From contig JACVTC010000021.1 of the NCBI GenBank assembly GCA_016946835.1, positions 106,001 to 170,000 on the forward strand: a stretch of DNA of 64,000 nt, written 5' to 3'. A program made the position numbers and the translations under genes. Below, in pieces: positions 50,781 through 63,775 of this stretch (its first letter is position 1; every line of letters begins with the position of its first letter). Below the pieces are notes generated by a model. That model saw only the letters and a program-made list of their open reading frames with translations, searched no databases and was not told the DNA's origin. The stretch comes from Neocallimastix lanati (nom. inval.) (taxonomy: Eukaryota; Neocallimastigomycota; Neocallimastigomycetes; Neocallimastigales; Neocallimastigaceae).

Positions 50781-51085
50781 TTTGTAATATTAAACTATAT
50801 AGATATATAAATATTAATATGTTTTTCATTAAACTATTTATAATTGATTAATTAGTTTTTTTTTAATAGATATATTAAAAAAAATCTATAATAATAAAAG
50901 TATTGTTTAAAAAATTTATAAAAAAATAAAAAAGAAAAGAAGAAAAATAAAACATATATATATATTATATTTCTACTTTCTCTTTTATAGATAAAATTTA
51001 ATATATATAAAATATATTAATATTTCTTGAATAATGTAACAATTTTATAAGTTTTTCTATATGGATAAATTTTCTTCATTTTCTT

Positions 51086-51125
<40 letters not shown>

Positions 51126-51219
51126 TTGCTTTTCATCCTTTATTTTTCTTCTTTCTTTGCAAAGAAAGGTCAAAAAAAAAAAAAAAGGAACTTTAAAAAA
51201 ACTTTAGAAAAAAAAATAC
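50526..51219. other. 3' flank of the second LRR-CBM18 gene
   Basis: A/T sequence with an (AT)n run near 50740 and T runs at 50763-50783 and 51090-51123. No gene was seen. Confidence 0.5.
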
Positions 51220-52581
51220 TTATTTGCATTCGCCAAATTCCTTTTGACATCCAGTACTACAATAACTAGAACTGGTACCACACCAACCATACTTACTACA
51301 ACATTGACCTGGTGGACATTTTCCCACTCCTTTACCACATTTACCACTTGTAGAGATAGGAAGAGTGGAAGTTTTCTTAGTAGAAGTTTTTTTTGTTGAA
51401 GATTTCTTAGTAGACTTCTTAATAGTAGTAGTAGAAGTTGGAGAAGAACATTTTCCTAATTCAGATTGACAACCCTTATCAAGGGAACAATGTTTTTCAC
51501 TGGTACCACAGTAACCATATTTACTACAACATTCACCTTCTGGACATTTAGCTACTCCTTTAGCACATTTTCCATTAGTAGAAATTGGGAGTTCAGTAGA
51601 AGTTGAAGAAGAGCATTTTCCTAATTCAGATTGGCAACCTTTATCAAGAGAGCAATGTTTTTCACTGGTACCACAGTAACCATATTTACTACAACATTCA
51701 CCTTCTGGACATTTAGCTACTCCTTTAACACATTTTCCATTAGTAGAAATTGGAAGTTCAGTAGAAGTTGAAGAAGAGCATTTTCCTAATTCAGATTGAC
51801 AACCCTTATCAAGGGAACAATGTTTTTCACTGGTACCACAGTAACCATATTTACTACAACATTCACCTTCTGGACATTTGGCAACTCCCTTAGCACATTT
51901 TCCATTAGTAGAAATTGGAAGTTCAGTAGAAGTTGAAGAAGAACATTTTCCTAATTCAGATTGACAACCCTTATCAAGGGAACAATGTTTTTCACTAGTA
52001 CCACAGTAACCATATTTACTACAACATTCACCTTCTGGACATTTAGCTACTCCTTTAGCACATTTTCCATTAGTAGAAATTGGAAGTTCAGAAGGAGGTG
52101 TAGAAGAGGAATCACAAGCCTTAATATTAAGATTTTTATCGAAACAATTCATTTCTTTAGCTTTACAAAGATTATCACTAGCTTCATACTTACAAGTTTT
52201 AAGATTTTCGTTGGTTAAAGTTTTGCCTTTAATATCTTTATTAAGAGTCAAATCACTAAATAATAGAAAATATATATATATATATATCCATTTAAAAAAA
52301 AATAAAAATAAATATAAAAAGAAAAAAAAATTAATAAATATAAATATTCAAATTTAATAAATAATAAAATAAAAAATTTTTTTATTTAATTATTATAAAC
52401 ATTAGTAACTAACATATATTCAAGTTTAGGTAAGTTATTAAGGAATTCTGGAATTTCAGAAATGTGGTTATTGTGTAAATCACTATGTATATATATATAA
52501 ATTTTTTTTATTAATTTTATATCATAAATATGTAAAAGTTTTTATATAAATAATATTAAAATTATATATTTCTATTTATAT

Positions 52582-52614
<33 letters not shown>

Positions 52615-54261
52615 CATATTAACTAATATTATATATATAATATTATATTTTTAATTTTATTTCTTTTAAGTTTCTTTGAATGGAAGATTAAAATAGAATA
52701 ATATATATATTATTTTATATATTTATTATTTAATAAAAAAAACAATATTATATTCTATTTACATGTATTTAAGATGTTTAAGTTCACCAACATCTTTTGG
52801 GATAGAAGTAATTTCATGACCAGTGATAATTCTATTTTTTTTTTTTTTATAAAAAAGAAAAATAATAAAATTTATATTGTCCATTAGAATTAATTTTTTA
52901 TTTATAATTATCTATTATATTTTTAATAATAATATATATATATTTATTTATTTACAATTTCTCTAAGTTTTCATAGTTTAAAACATATGGAAATTCTATA
53001 AATGGGTTATGATGGAAAGCAGTAACTTCACTATTAATATTTATTAATTTATTTTTAAAAAAAAATTATTTTTCATTAAAAAAAAAGTTAATAACAATTT
53101 TTTTTTTAACTTAAATACAAAATTTTTTTAATAAGAGCTAATTGCTAAATATACAATTAAAAAATAATATATTATATTTATATTACAAAACTTTAAGGTT
53201 AATAAGACCAGAAAGATAGCTATAATCTTGCTTTTCGGAAGCATCTATGATATGTCTAAAAAAAAATATTAAATTAAAAAAAAAAAAAAAAAAAAAACAT
53301 TTAAATATATATTTATTAGTATTATTATTTTTCATTTTTATTTTATAAATAATTATTACAATTCTTCAAGAGTTCTTAGTTCACCAATTTGAGCAATGTG
53401 CATTTGATAAGTACTTAAACCTTTAAGTGTTCTAATTTTTTTTTAAAATATTATTTCATTTTTAAATAAATAAATAAATAAAAAAAAAAAAAAAAAAAAA
53501 AAAAAACCCAAAGAGTTATTATCAAAGAAAAAATATTAATTTATATTATTTTTAATATATTAAATTATTATTAACTTACAATTTCTTAAGTGGAGAAGAA
53601 ATATATCTAAGAGTATCATCACCAATTTCTCCTCTATCATATTCTCTTAAACCAGTATAAGAAAGGGTTCTATTTTAAATATTTTTTTGATAAACGTATA
53701 ATTAATTATGGATTATTTTTTTTATTAAGCGTACAAATATATATATATATTTATACATATATGAATATTTTTTATATAGTAATAATAATAATAATAATAT
53801 AAATATACAAATTTATCTATCTATATATATATTTATAAACATACAATTCTTCCAAGTTTGTTAATTTTTGAACACGTTTTGAAAAGTGTGGATAAGTTGA
53901 AAAATGAGAATCGCCTTCCCCATCGTCAAAGATACCATAATTATAATCACTATTAAAATAAAATTAAAGTAATTTAAATTAAGTAAAATGGATTTTTTTT
54001 TTTTTTTTTTGAAAAAAAAAGAGGAAAATAAAAAAATGAAAATAATTTCATAATATATTATTAGAAATAGTTTAGGTTAATTTTAAAAATTAATCTTGAA
54101 ATTATAAATTTCAAGGGACTTACAGATTCTTAATAGTATTGTAGGATAATATTTTATCTAAATCTCCTTCTTCTAATGTATCACTTTGAATAGCTCTATT
54201 AAAAAAATTATATAAATTATTTTTTTTAAGAAGTATTAATTAACTATTTTGATATAAATGA

Positions 54262-54292
<31 letters not shown>

Positions 54293-54552
54293 ATTGATAA
54301 TTTATTAAGCTTATTATATTAATATTTTGATTTATTATTCATCATTTAAAAAAATAAAAAATTTTAAATTATAATAATAACATACAAGGTAATAACTTCT
54401 CCTTTATTATTAACTTCACATTTTGAAATATTTTTTTCATAATTTTGACTTTTTCCTTCGAGATAACTTTTAATATCATCACAGTCGTTGGCTAATGCGA
54501 GCTTTACAAGTAATGTAAAAGTAACTCCTTTAAATAAAGTTTTGAAATTCAT
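51220..54552 (-). CDS. Secreted LRR protein with five CBM18 chitin-binding modules (ten exons)
   Basis: Exons, from the start: 54386-54552, 54124-54195, 53845-53949, 53580-53669, 53360-53431, 53187-53255, 52956-53030, 52763-52831, 52414-52482, 51220-52255. All junctions are GT-AG. The sum is 1824 nt, 607 residues plus stop. Exon 1 encodes a signal peptide (MNFKTLFKGVTFTLLVKLAL) and NDCDDIKSYL. Exons 2-9 carry leucine-rich repeat phrases such as ILSYNTIKNL, LTNLEEL, LKHLKYM and IPEFLNNLPKLEY. The last exon has four nearly identical 55-residue CBM18 units (KCPEGECCSKYGYCGTSEKH), a Ser/Thr/Lys linker (TKKSSTKKTSTKK) and a fifth, different module with CPPGQCCSKYGWCGTS, which is closer to the last module of the paralogue. 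Exon 1 has exactly 167 nt in both genes and every intron is in phase 2. It likely acts at the cell surface, binding chitin. Confidence 0.9.
51451..52110 (-). repeat. 165-bp CBM18 tandem repeat, four units
   Basis: TTTTCCTAATTCAGATTG occurs at 51451, 51616, 51781 and 51946, exactly 165 bp (55 codons) apart. Units differ at only a few bases, for example one GTT for GCT (valine for alanine). This points to recent unequal exchange or conversion. Confidence 0.93.
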
Positions 54553-54921
54553 TTATTAATTACTTTTGTTCTTTTTAATTTCAAAAAAAGTAAATTATAT
54601 AATTTATAATATAAAAAATAAATTATAAAAAAAATATATTTATTATTAATAAATATAATAAAAAATTTTAAAAACGAATTAAAAAAAAAAAAAAAGTTGG
54701 TTTTACTTCTTTTTATATCAGTTATCAATAAATTATAAAATTATTATAAAAAAAAAAAAGATAAGAAGAAAGAAAAAATTTAAATAAAGATTAATTAAAT
54801 AATATATTTTGTTATAAATATTATAAATATTATATTACATATCTAATATATTTCTAATATATTATTTTTATTTTATTTTAATTTTTATTTAGATATTTTT
54901 TTTTTTCGAAGTTAAATCATC

Positions 54922-54953
<32 letters not shown>

Positions 54954-55553
54954 AAAACAATATTTTATATTAAATAAAGTTTGAATATTAAATTTTATTT
55001 TTTTAATTATTATTTATTTATTTATTTATTTTTATTTATAATTTAATTATTCCCATTTTTAACATAAAACAAAATATTAAATTTTTTTGCATGTTTTTTA
55101 TATATATATATAAATATAAATTATGAATTAATTATCAATAAAAAAATATATACATTTATATATAATATATATATTTTAAATAAATAAATAAATATAGCTA
55201 TAGATATGTTTCTCTCTCTGCTCATCTATAAATAATAGACATTTTAACATTTTACATTTATATATTTTAATATATATTTCTTTTTATTTTAATAAATATT
55301 TCAATAAATAATAATAATTATAAAATTTATTTTTATTTTATTTTATTTTTTTTTTTATAATTTACGATTATACCATAAAGAAAGATAAAAAAAAATTTTT
55401 TTTTTCCTTTACTTTTTATTCTTTATAATTTAAATATAATAAATTAAATGTAGGCATAATGAAATATAAAATATTGTAAAATATATAAAAAATATTTATA
55501 TTACAAAATATAAAAATCATAAATTCGTCATTGTAGAATTGATTAAAGTATGA

Positions 55554-55584
<31 letters not shown>

Positions 55585-55665
55585 AAAAGAATTGAAAAAA
55601 TACTTTAATATATATACTCTGCATGTTAAGCTTTGCTGTACATTCAATTTATAATGTGATTTATT

Positions 55666-55703
<38 letters not shown>

Positions 55704-56529
55704 AAAATTTTTTTTTCATATTATTTTTAATATATTAAACAATCCTTTAAATAAGATATAAAAAAATAGTTAAAGGAAGAGCTAACTACTAAATGATATT
55801 TTTATCTTCATAAAGACGGAGAAAGAGTAAGAGTAATAGATAGAGCAATATTTGAAGGTAATTCATACATTATTTAAAAAAAAATCATAATTAAGTTTAA
55901 TAATAATATTTTATTTTTATTTTAATTTGATAACAAAAATTTTTACAACTTCTATAATTTAATAATTATTTAAATTAATATAAGGTTGTTGAGTAGCATT
56001 TTGCACTATTAGTAAAAAAATTATATATATATATATATTAATTTTAGATTTTTAAAGTATTAATCCATATATACATATATAAAGTATATAGATTATATAC
56101 TTATTACCTCATGCATTATAATTAATTATTTAATTTTAATTATAATTATATTTACATTTATTCAATTATATCTTATTTATATTTATATATATCTTATTAT
56201 TTATTAATATATTTAAATATTTATATTTCATATATTTAATTATATTTAAATATATATATATATTTTTATCAATTTAACTTAAAAAAAAAAAAAAAAGTTC
56301 AAATAAAAAATTACGAACTTTTATTATATTAATTTTTTTTTATTACGAAACTACAAAATATATATAATATTAAATATTAAATATTAAATATTCTATTTTT
56401 TTTATTATTATTATAATCAAAACCCTCTTTTTCCTTTTCTTTATTTTTAAAATTTTTACATAAAAGATAAATATATTTAATATTATATATATTAATGTAT
56501 ATAAATATAAAAAATTTAATTATCCACAT

Positions 56530-56568
<39 letters not shown>

Positions 56569-58215
56569 TTATTTATTTTTTATTATATATTATCGTCTTT
56601 TATATCTGATATTATATGGATTAATATATTATTACATATATATTATCTTAGTACATGCATTATTTCATATTATTTTATTTATTTAAAGTATAATAAAAAA
56701 TAAAACAACTTTTTTTAATCTTATTTTATAATAATTTATAATTAATTATTAAATTAATATTATTTATTATTTATTTATTATTCAATTATTTATTTATTAT
56801 TTATTATTTATTATTTATTATTTATTATTTATTATTTATTATTTTTATTTATTATTTATTAATCAATTATTCAATTATTTATTATTTATTATTTATTATT
56901 TATTATTTATTATTTATTATTTATTATATATTATTTATTATTTATTATATATTATTTATTATTAATTATTTATTTAATTATTTATTATTTATTATTTATT
57001 ATTCCATTATTTATTAATTGTTTTATTATCTACTATTTGCTATTTCCTATTTGTTATTATTTATTATTTATTTTTATTATTTAAAATTTAAACTTTTAGT
57101 TTTGGATACATAAAAAAAAAAATTAAATCTCACTATAATATAATTGAACAATTTAAAATTCATTCTCTTCCATATATTATTTAATTAAATAAATTAAATA
57201 ATATATAATCTAAATATATTTAGATTATATTGAAAATTGCTGTGATAAAACATAAAAAAAAAGATAAAACTAAAAAACCTTTTTTTTTTTTTTTTACAAA
57301 ATTTTATTTAAACCTTCATTTTATATTATATTATAATTACAATATATAACACTAAATTATCTAAAACCAAATTACATTAGCTCTAAATTATATTTCTTTC
57401 TTATTTTTTATTAAAATATTAAAAAAAAAATTAATATAATTACCATTAATAAAAAATAATAATTAAAAGATAAATTATTCAAACATTCAAAAATTTTTAA
57501 ACCTTTTTTTTTATTTTTTTTTTATTTTAATTTATAATAAATTTTAATTAATTTTTTTACCTTTTTTGGTATTAATTAAAAAATTTTAAAATTTTTAATT
57601 TAATTTAATCTAATTTAAAATTTTATTTAAATTTTTTTTTTATTAAATTTCGAAATTTTTTTATTTTTACTTTTCATAAACAAAAAATCATATAATAAAA
57701 ACTTTAATCATATATATTATATATGGTATTATATGTTAGATATGTTATATGAATTATATGATTTATATGAACGAAATATATATTTCTATATTTCTTAAAA
57801 TAAAATAAAGAAAAATTATTAATTTGTATATTAGACATTTTTAAGTAATATGAATCATTTTTTAGATAGTTAATGAGCTATCCTATAATTATATTTAATT
57901 ATTAATTATATATGTTTATATATGTTATTTTTTTTTTAAATAATTAAAGCATAAATCATTCAAATATCTTTTTTTTTTTGGATTATTATTCATTCTTCTA
58001 TATTTTAAAATTGATATACATTTCTTTTGTAGATATATAAATTTAAAACAAATTTTATTTATTAATATGTTGGATTAGAAATAAATATATATTATATAAA
58101 GTAAAGATAAATTATAATTAAATATTAAAGAAAAGAAAAATTAATAGTAGTATTACAATTATTCCTTAATTCTTATTGGTCCATAGACATGCGTAATAAA
58201 AAAAAATATAGATTA

Positions 58216-58247
<32 letters not shown>

Positions 58248-58887
58248 ATTTAAAATATATATAGTAATAATTATAATAATTAATATATATTATATATATT
58301 TTCTTTTTAGTTTTATTATTTTTTAAAAAGTACTACAGTGATTGAAAATTAAATTGGTTATAGTAGCTAATGAAATATTATTAAAACATAAAAAAAGAAA
58401 AAATAATTTTATAAAGAAATTTAAAACATAAAAAAAGATGTTAATTAATTATAAATTATATTTATTTAATATATGAAAAATATTTAGACTTTAAACGCAA
58501 TTAAAATTAAAAATTATCAACGGTCACTTAAATGAAATAAATGTCAAAATTGTATTGATTTTTTAAATGAGATCGATAAAAAATAAATCGCTTATAATTA
58601 AAAAAAAAATAAATTAAAATATTATGTTCTTTTATCAATACATATTTTTTTTATATATGTATTTCTTTTTATATAATTTTTTTTATTCTATTTTAATTAT
58701 ATAAATTTATTAACTTTAAAAATATCATAATTAAATTTATTTGATCCTCTGTACTAATATTAATATATATAATTTTAAGATTTAAATGATAATTAAATTT
58801 TTATTATTTTACCAGAAAACATTTTATATTATATTTATCAATATAAATTATTTAATGAAAAACCTACAATAAAAATAAATAAAAAAT

Positions 58888-58918
<31 letters not shown>

Positions 58919-59703
58919 TTAAACAAATAACTCTAAAAATAATCATAATAACAATAATAATAATTACGACTATAAGAATTTATAATAACTATAATTTTAA
59001 ATTAATATAGTAATATAATAAATATTAATATTAATTGTAATATAATGTTAATGTAATTAATTGTTAATGATTTAGAATAAATTAGAATATAATAAATAAA
59101 ATTATTTCATTGTACTAAAAAAAAAATTCCTTATATTTCAATAATTATATATTAATTATATAATTTATGTTAGTGTAATAAATCAAGTAATTATTTTATA
59201 GCAATAAATTTTATTATAAAATTTAAAAAAATATATATGAATATTAATACTAAAACTCTACTATTAGATTACTTTCAGATTAAGAATCTTGGCACTCTTA
59301 TTATTAAATATGTCTATTAAAATGATCTTAAATTTTATTTTAATTATTAAAAAATATTTTAATAGTAAAAAATATATATATATATATATGTATTTTTTTT
59401 TTTTTCTTAATAAATAAATGATTTATTAGGATTTTAAACACATTATCAGCTAAAGAAAGAGTTAGAAAAAATGAATATTAAATGTTAGAAAAATAACAAT
59501 TATAGTTAATACTATATATTTATTGATATATTCAATTATATTAATTATTACAATATTTTATTTATATGAGTAAGAACTACTATCTAATAATTATATTCTT
59601 GAATTATTATATAATATATGAGCATTAAAATAATTGGTATGACATCACATGATACCATTAATATATTAATAAGCAATATCATATATTAATATAATAATAT
59701 AAA
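54553..59703. other. Gene-poor A/T spacer
   Basis: Five kilobases without a supported gene. It includes A runs near 54923-54949 and 58219-58246, T runs near 55671-55699 and 56532-56566, and a TTTATTA array at 56760-57075. Short mixed patches (about 58490-58600, 59440-59480) show no frame or fold. Confidence 0.55.
56760..57075 (+). repeat. TTTATTA array
   Basis: Imperfect TTTATTA repeats for about 300 bp, the same base unit as at 27.4 and 32.0 kb but without the ACTCTTTTTA linker. Confidence 0.8.
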
Positions 59704-59773
59704 ATGGGGAGAGCGCGTTTCGGAACCGCACGTGAATAGATATAAGCCACATGTTTTTTGAGATGGCGTATTA
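59704..59773 (+). repeat. Candidate 5' terminal motif of the MULE element
   Basis: A G+C-rich 70-bp island in pure A/T. It begins ATGGGGA and ends TTTTTTGAGATGGCGTATTA. The left arm of the 40.2-kb element begins ATGGGGA (40218) and ends TTTTTTGAAGGCATGTGGCG then TATTA (40290), at nearly the same spacing (70 versus 73 bp). Both also contain a (G/A)C(G/A)TTTCG word. No matching inverted end was found downstream of the transposase. Confidence 0.55.
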
Positions 59774-60148
59774 TATATAAATTTTTTATATAAATAAATA
59801 ATTAAATAATAATTAAATAAATTTTTTATTTTATAATAATTTCATAATTTAATATATATTTGATAATAAAAAATAAAAAAATAAAAAAATAAAAAAAATA
59901 AAAAAATAAAAAAAATAAAAAAATAAAAAAAATAAAAAAATAAAAAAAATAAAAAAAATTAAAAATAAAAAAAATATAAAAAAAATAAAAAAGATTAAAA
60001 AAATAAAATTACAAAAAAAATAAAATAAAATATTTTCATTTTTATTTATATTTATAACTGTAATTTTTAAAAAAATTGAAAATACATATTAAATAAAAAA
60101 TAAAAAATAAATATTTCATATTTATTAATATTTATATTAAAAATTTTG

Positions 60149-61597
60149 ATGGAGGGAAATCTAAAAATTGATATAAGTGAAACAAATCGAGGAAAAGAGC
60201 AAATAATTATAGATCGAAAATTTAAATATAATTTTTTAAAATTAAAAAAAGATAATACAAAAATATATAGATGTACAGAATATAAAACATTAAATAAATG
60301 TAAGTCTTTTATTATTTTAAATGATAATAAAGAGGTTTTAAATTATGATTCTTCCCATAATCATCCTGGTAATAAAATTAATGCATCCAAATCATTAATA
60401 AAACATAAAATTAAAGATGAAATAAAAAAAAGTTTGATTCCTTCTGATATAAAATCAAAACGCATATTTGATAAAATTTCTCAAGAAATAGGATATATAT
60501 GCTCTGAATATAAAACAATTAAATCCCAAATAACAAGATATAAAAACAAACAATTATTTCCTAATGTAAAAACATTTGATGAAGTTCCTAATGTATCTGA
60601 ATATTATAAAACAATAAGAGGTGAATACTTTATGATATTCAAAAATTCTAATATAATAATTTTTCAATCACCATTCCAAGCAAAATTATTTATGGAGAAT
60701 AAACATATATTTGCTGATGGTACATTTTTAATAGCTCCAACTAATAGTTATCAAGTATTCATTACCAGAACTTATGTTACAGAATTAAATTGTTTTTACA
60801 CTACTTCCATGTCAATATTAAAAAACAAAGAACAAACAACTTACGAAATATTATTTAATGAAATAAAAAAAAATATAATTAAGTATAATATAAATATTAA
60901 TTTCTCAGAAAAAATTTTTCATTGTGATTTTGAAAAAGGAATATCTAATGCTGTGGAAAATATTTTTCTCAATATAAATATTAAATATTGTTTTTGGCAT
61001 TATAAAAGATTATTAATGACAAAAAAAAATAAATTATGTTACAAGGAAGTGAAAGATCATAATATTTTAAATACTTATTATAAAGCCATTTCTAATTTAT
61101 GTTTTATTAATATTGAATACATACCTGATATTTTTAATAAAATTAAAAATACATGCATGAGATATAAATCTACCTGTTCCCAATTTTTGAATTTTTTAGA
61201 TTATTTTGAGAAAACATTTCTAAATATCTATAATATAAAATATTGGAATTATTACAATAATATAGACCACATAACAAATAATGCTTCAGAATCTTATAAC
61301 AGTTATTTAAAAAATTTATTTGTAAAAAAGCCTTCATTTTATAAATTAATATATACAATACAATTTGAAGAATCCAAATCTTACTATGATTACCATATGA
61401 GAATTAAAGGAATTTGGAGAAAAAAGAGCAGAATATCAGAAAGGGTCGATGACATTAATATTTTAGTTGAATATTATAAAAATATGGAAGCCGAATTAAA
61501 AAATATTGGATGTAGTAAAAATGATATCATCGAAAATTGGTTTAATTGTTTAATTAGATTGAATAATGAAATCATTAATTTTAATAAAACAAAATAA
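60149..61597 (+). CDS. MULE-type transposase with N-terminal FLYWCH-like zinc finger
   Basis: A 482-residue frame starting ATG at 60149. The FLYWCH-like finger is given by C42, C51, H70 and H72 (YRCTEY, CKSFIIL, HNHPG) and would bind the element ends. The MULE/DDE transposase core follows: D190 in FADGTFLIAP, D260 in FHCDFEKGI, the CFWH motif at 281-284 (CX2H, typical of MULEs), and E381 in NNASESYNS. Its length is somewhat short for the family and no SWIM finger is seen at the C-terminus. The frame is unbroken and very A/T-rich, like the surroundings, so the element is old in this genome or adapted to it. It could be active, or domesticated if the 3' terminus is truly absent. The upstream motif at 59704 may be its left end. 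Confidence 0.88.
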   Translation: MEGNLKIDISETNRGKEQIIIDRKFKYNFLKLKKDNTKIYRCTEYKTLNKCKSFIILNDNKEVLNYDSSHNHPGNKINASKSLIKHKIKDEIKKSLIPSDIKSKRIFDKISQEIGYICSEYKTIKSQITRYKNKQLFPNVKTFDEVPNVSEYYKTIRGEYFMIFKNSNIIIFQSPFQAKLFMENKHIFADGTFLIAPTNSYQVFITRTYVTELNCFYTTSMSILKNKEQTTYEILFNEIKKNIIKYNININFSEKIFHCDFEKGISNAVENIFLNINIKYCFWHYKRLLMTKKNKLCYKEVKDHNILNTYYKAISNLCFINIEYIPDIFNKIKNTCMRYKSTCSQFLNFLDYFEKTFLNIYNIKYWNYYNNIDHITNNASESYNSYLKNLFVKKPSFYKLIYTIQFEESKSYYDYHMRIKGIWRKKSRISERVDDINILVEYYKNMEAELKNIGCSKNDIIENWFNCLIRLNNEIINFNKTK

Positions 61598-62449
61598 AAA
61601 TAATTATTAAAATCCTTTCAAAATCATAATTACAATTAATTGAAAATTAAATTTTTTTATTTAATAAGAAATTCAATATTGAAATTTATTTAATATTTAT
61701 TGATAGGGTTAGCTTAAAAATATTAAAAAAAAATTTTTTTTATAAATTTATTTTAAATATTTTTTACTTTATTAAATATTATTAAATAAAATTAAAAGAT
61801 GTCTTTATTATTATATATTAGTATTATAAAATATTAAAAATATGAATGTATTGCATTTAGCATTATTTTTATTTTATATTGTAGTAAATTAATAAATAAA
61901 TAAATAATTTTTATAAAATAAACTAATTATTAAATTAATATATTTTTTAAAAATATATTTAATGTATATTTCATATTTTTAATAAATATTCAAATATACA
62001 TTTTAAATATATATAATGATATTTAAGTATTATAATACTTATAAAAGAAAATAATTAATATTTTAAATTATTTCTATCAGGCTTTCTAAAAAAACTTTAC
62101 TATTTGTAAAAATAGTAATGCTCTTTTTGTTTATTAGATTTGTATAATATAAATATCTAAAATAATTTATTTATTATTTAATAGAAATTTATGTTTAAAA
62201 ATGTTATTGTTATTATTACTATTACTAAAAAAAAGTTTTAATTTAATATTTATAATTAAATTTTCAAATAATCTTTCCTTATCAAGTTAAATATAATACT
62301 CCTGAGTAAAAAAGATTTTTGTATTATATAAAATTTATTTAAAATATTAGATAAAAAAATATTAAAAAGGAAATAAGAATTTTAAAAAGAATATTTAAAA
62401 ATAAAATGAAAAAAATATAGAATGTAATAATATAGAAGTACAAGTATAT
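61598..62449. other. A/T spacer downstream of the transposase
   Basis: No gene was seen and no copy of the GGCGTATTA terminal motif was found in either orientation. Confidence 0.5.
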
Positions 62450-63775
62450 AAAATAAAATAAAATAAAATAAATAGTTGAAATATAAATATGAAGTACAGA
62501 ATGAATAAAATAAAATAATAGTTGAAATATAAATATGAAGTACAGATTGAATAAAATAAAATAAATAGTTGAAATATAAGTATGAAGTACAGAATGAATA
62601 AAATAAAATAAAATAAATAGTTGAAATATAAATATGAAGTATAGAATGAATAAAATAAAGTAAAATAAATAGTTGAAATAAAAATATGAAGTACAGATTG
62701 AATAAAATAAAATAAAATAAAATAAAATAAAATAAAAATAATATAAATAGTTGAAATATAAATATGAAGTACAGAATGAATAAAATAAAACAAATAGTTG
62801 AAATATAAATATAAAGTACAGATTGAATAAAATAAAATAAATAGTTGAAATATAAATATGAAGTACAGAATGAATAAAATAAAATAAATAGTTGAAATAT
62901 AAATATGAAGTACAGATTGAATAAAATAAAATAAAATAAAATGAAATGAAATGAAATAAAATAAAAATAAAACAAATAGTTGAAATATAAATATGAAGTA
63001 CAGATTGAATAAAATAAAATAAAATAAAATAAAATAAAATAAAATAAAATAAAATAAAATAAAATAAAATAAAATAAAATAAAATAAAATAAAATAAAAT
63101 AAAATAAAATAAAATAAAATAAAATAAAATAAAATAAAATAAAATAAAATAAAATAAAATAAAATAAAATAAAATAAAATAAAATAAAATAAAAAAATTA
63201 TTTGAATTATAATAAAAATACAAGTATTAATAAAAATAAAATAAAATAAAATAAAATAAAATAAAAAAATTATTTGAATTATAATAAAAATACAAGTATT
63301 AATAAAAATAAAATAAAATAAAATAAAATAAAATAAAAAAATTATTTGAATTATAATAAAAATACAAGTAAAAATAAAAATAAAATAAAATAAAATAAAA
63401 TAAAATAAAATAAAATAAAATAAAATAAAATAAAATAAAATAAAATAAAATAAATAGTGAAGTAATATAAAAGAATAAAGTATTAATAAAAATAAAATAA
63501 AATAAAATAAAATAAAATAAAATAAAATAAAATAAAATAAAATAAAATAAAATAAAATAAAATAAAATAAAATAAAATAAAATAAAATAAAATAAAATAA
63601 AATAAAATAAAATAAAATAAAATAAAATAAAAAAATTATTTGAATTATAATAAAAATACAAGTATTAATAAAAATAAAATAAAATAAAATAAAATAAAAA
63701 TTTGAATTATAATAAAAATACAAGTACTAATAAAATAAAATAAATAAAATAAATATGTGAATAATAATAAATTGC
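62450..63775 (-). repeat. AAAAT satellite with two embedded modules
   Basis: The left part (62450-63010) holds about ten copies of a module with AGTTGAAATATAAATATGAA then GTACAGA, at spacings of about 47-86 bp, separated by short AAAAT runs. The centre (63010-63190) is pure AAAAT. The right part (63190-63775) holds about six copies of a second module, ATTTGAATTATAATAAAAAT then ACAAGTA, between AAAAT runs. Long open frames here encode only Phe, Ile, Leu and Tyr on the minus strand and are not genes. Confidence 0.9.

Noticed and set aside
59704-59773. G+C island as a promoter or Pol III gene
   Set aside because: No tRNA or Pol III boxes fit, and the match to the end of the 40.2-kb element explains it better as an element terminus.
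62450-63775. CRISPR-like array
   Set aside because: Spacers are AAAAT runs of varying length rather than unique sequences, and the host is eukaryotic.
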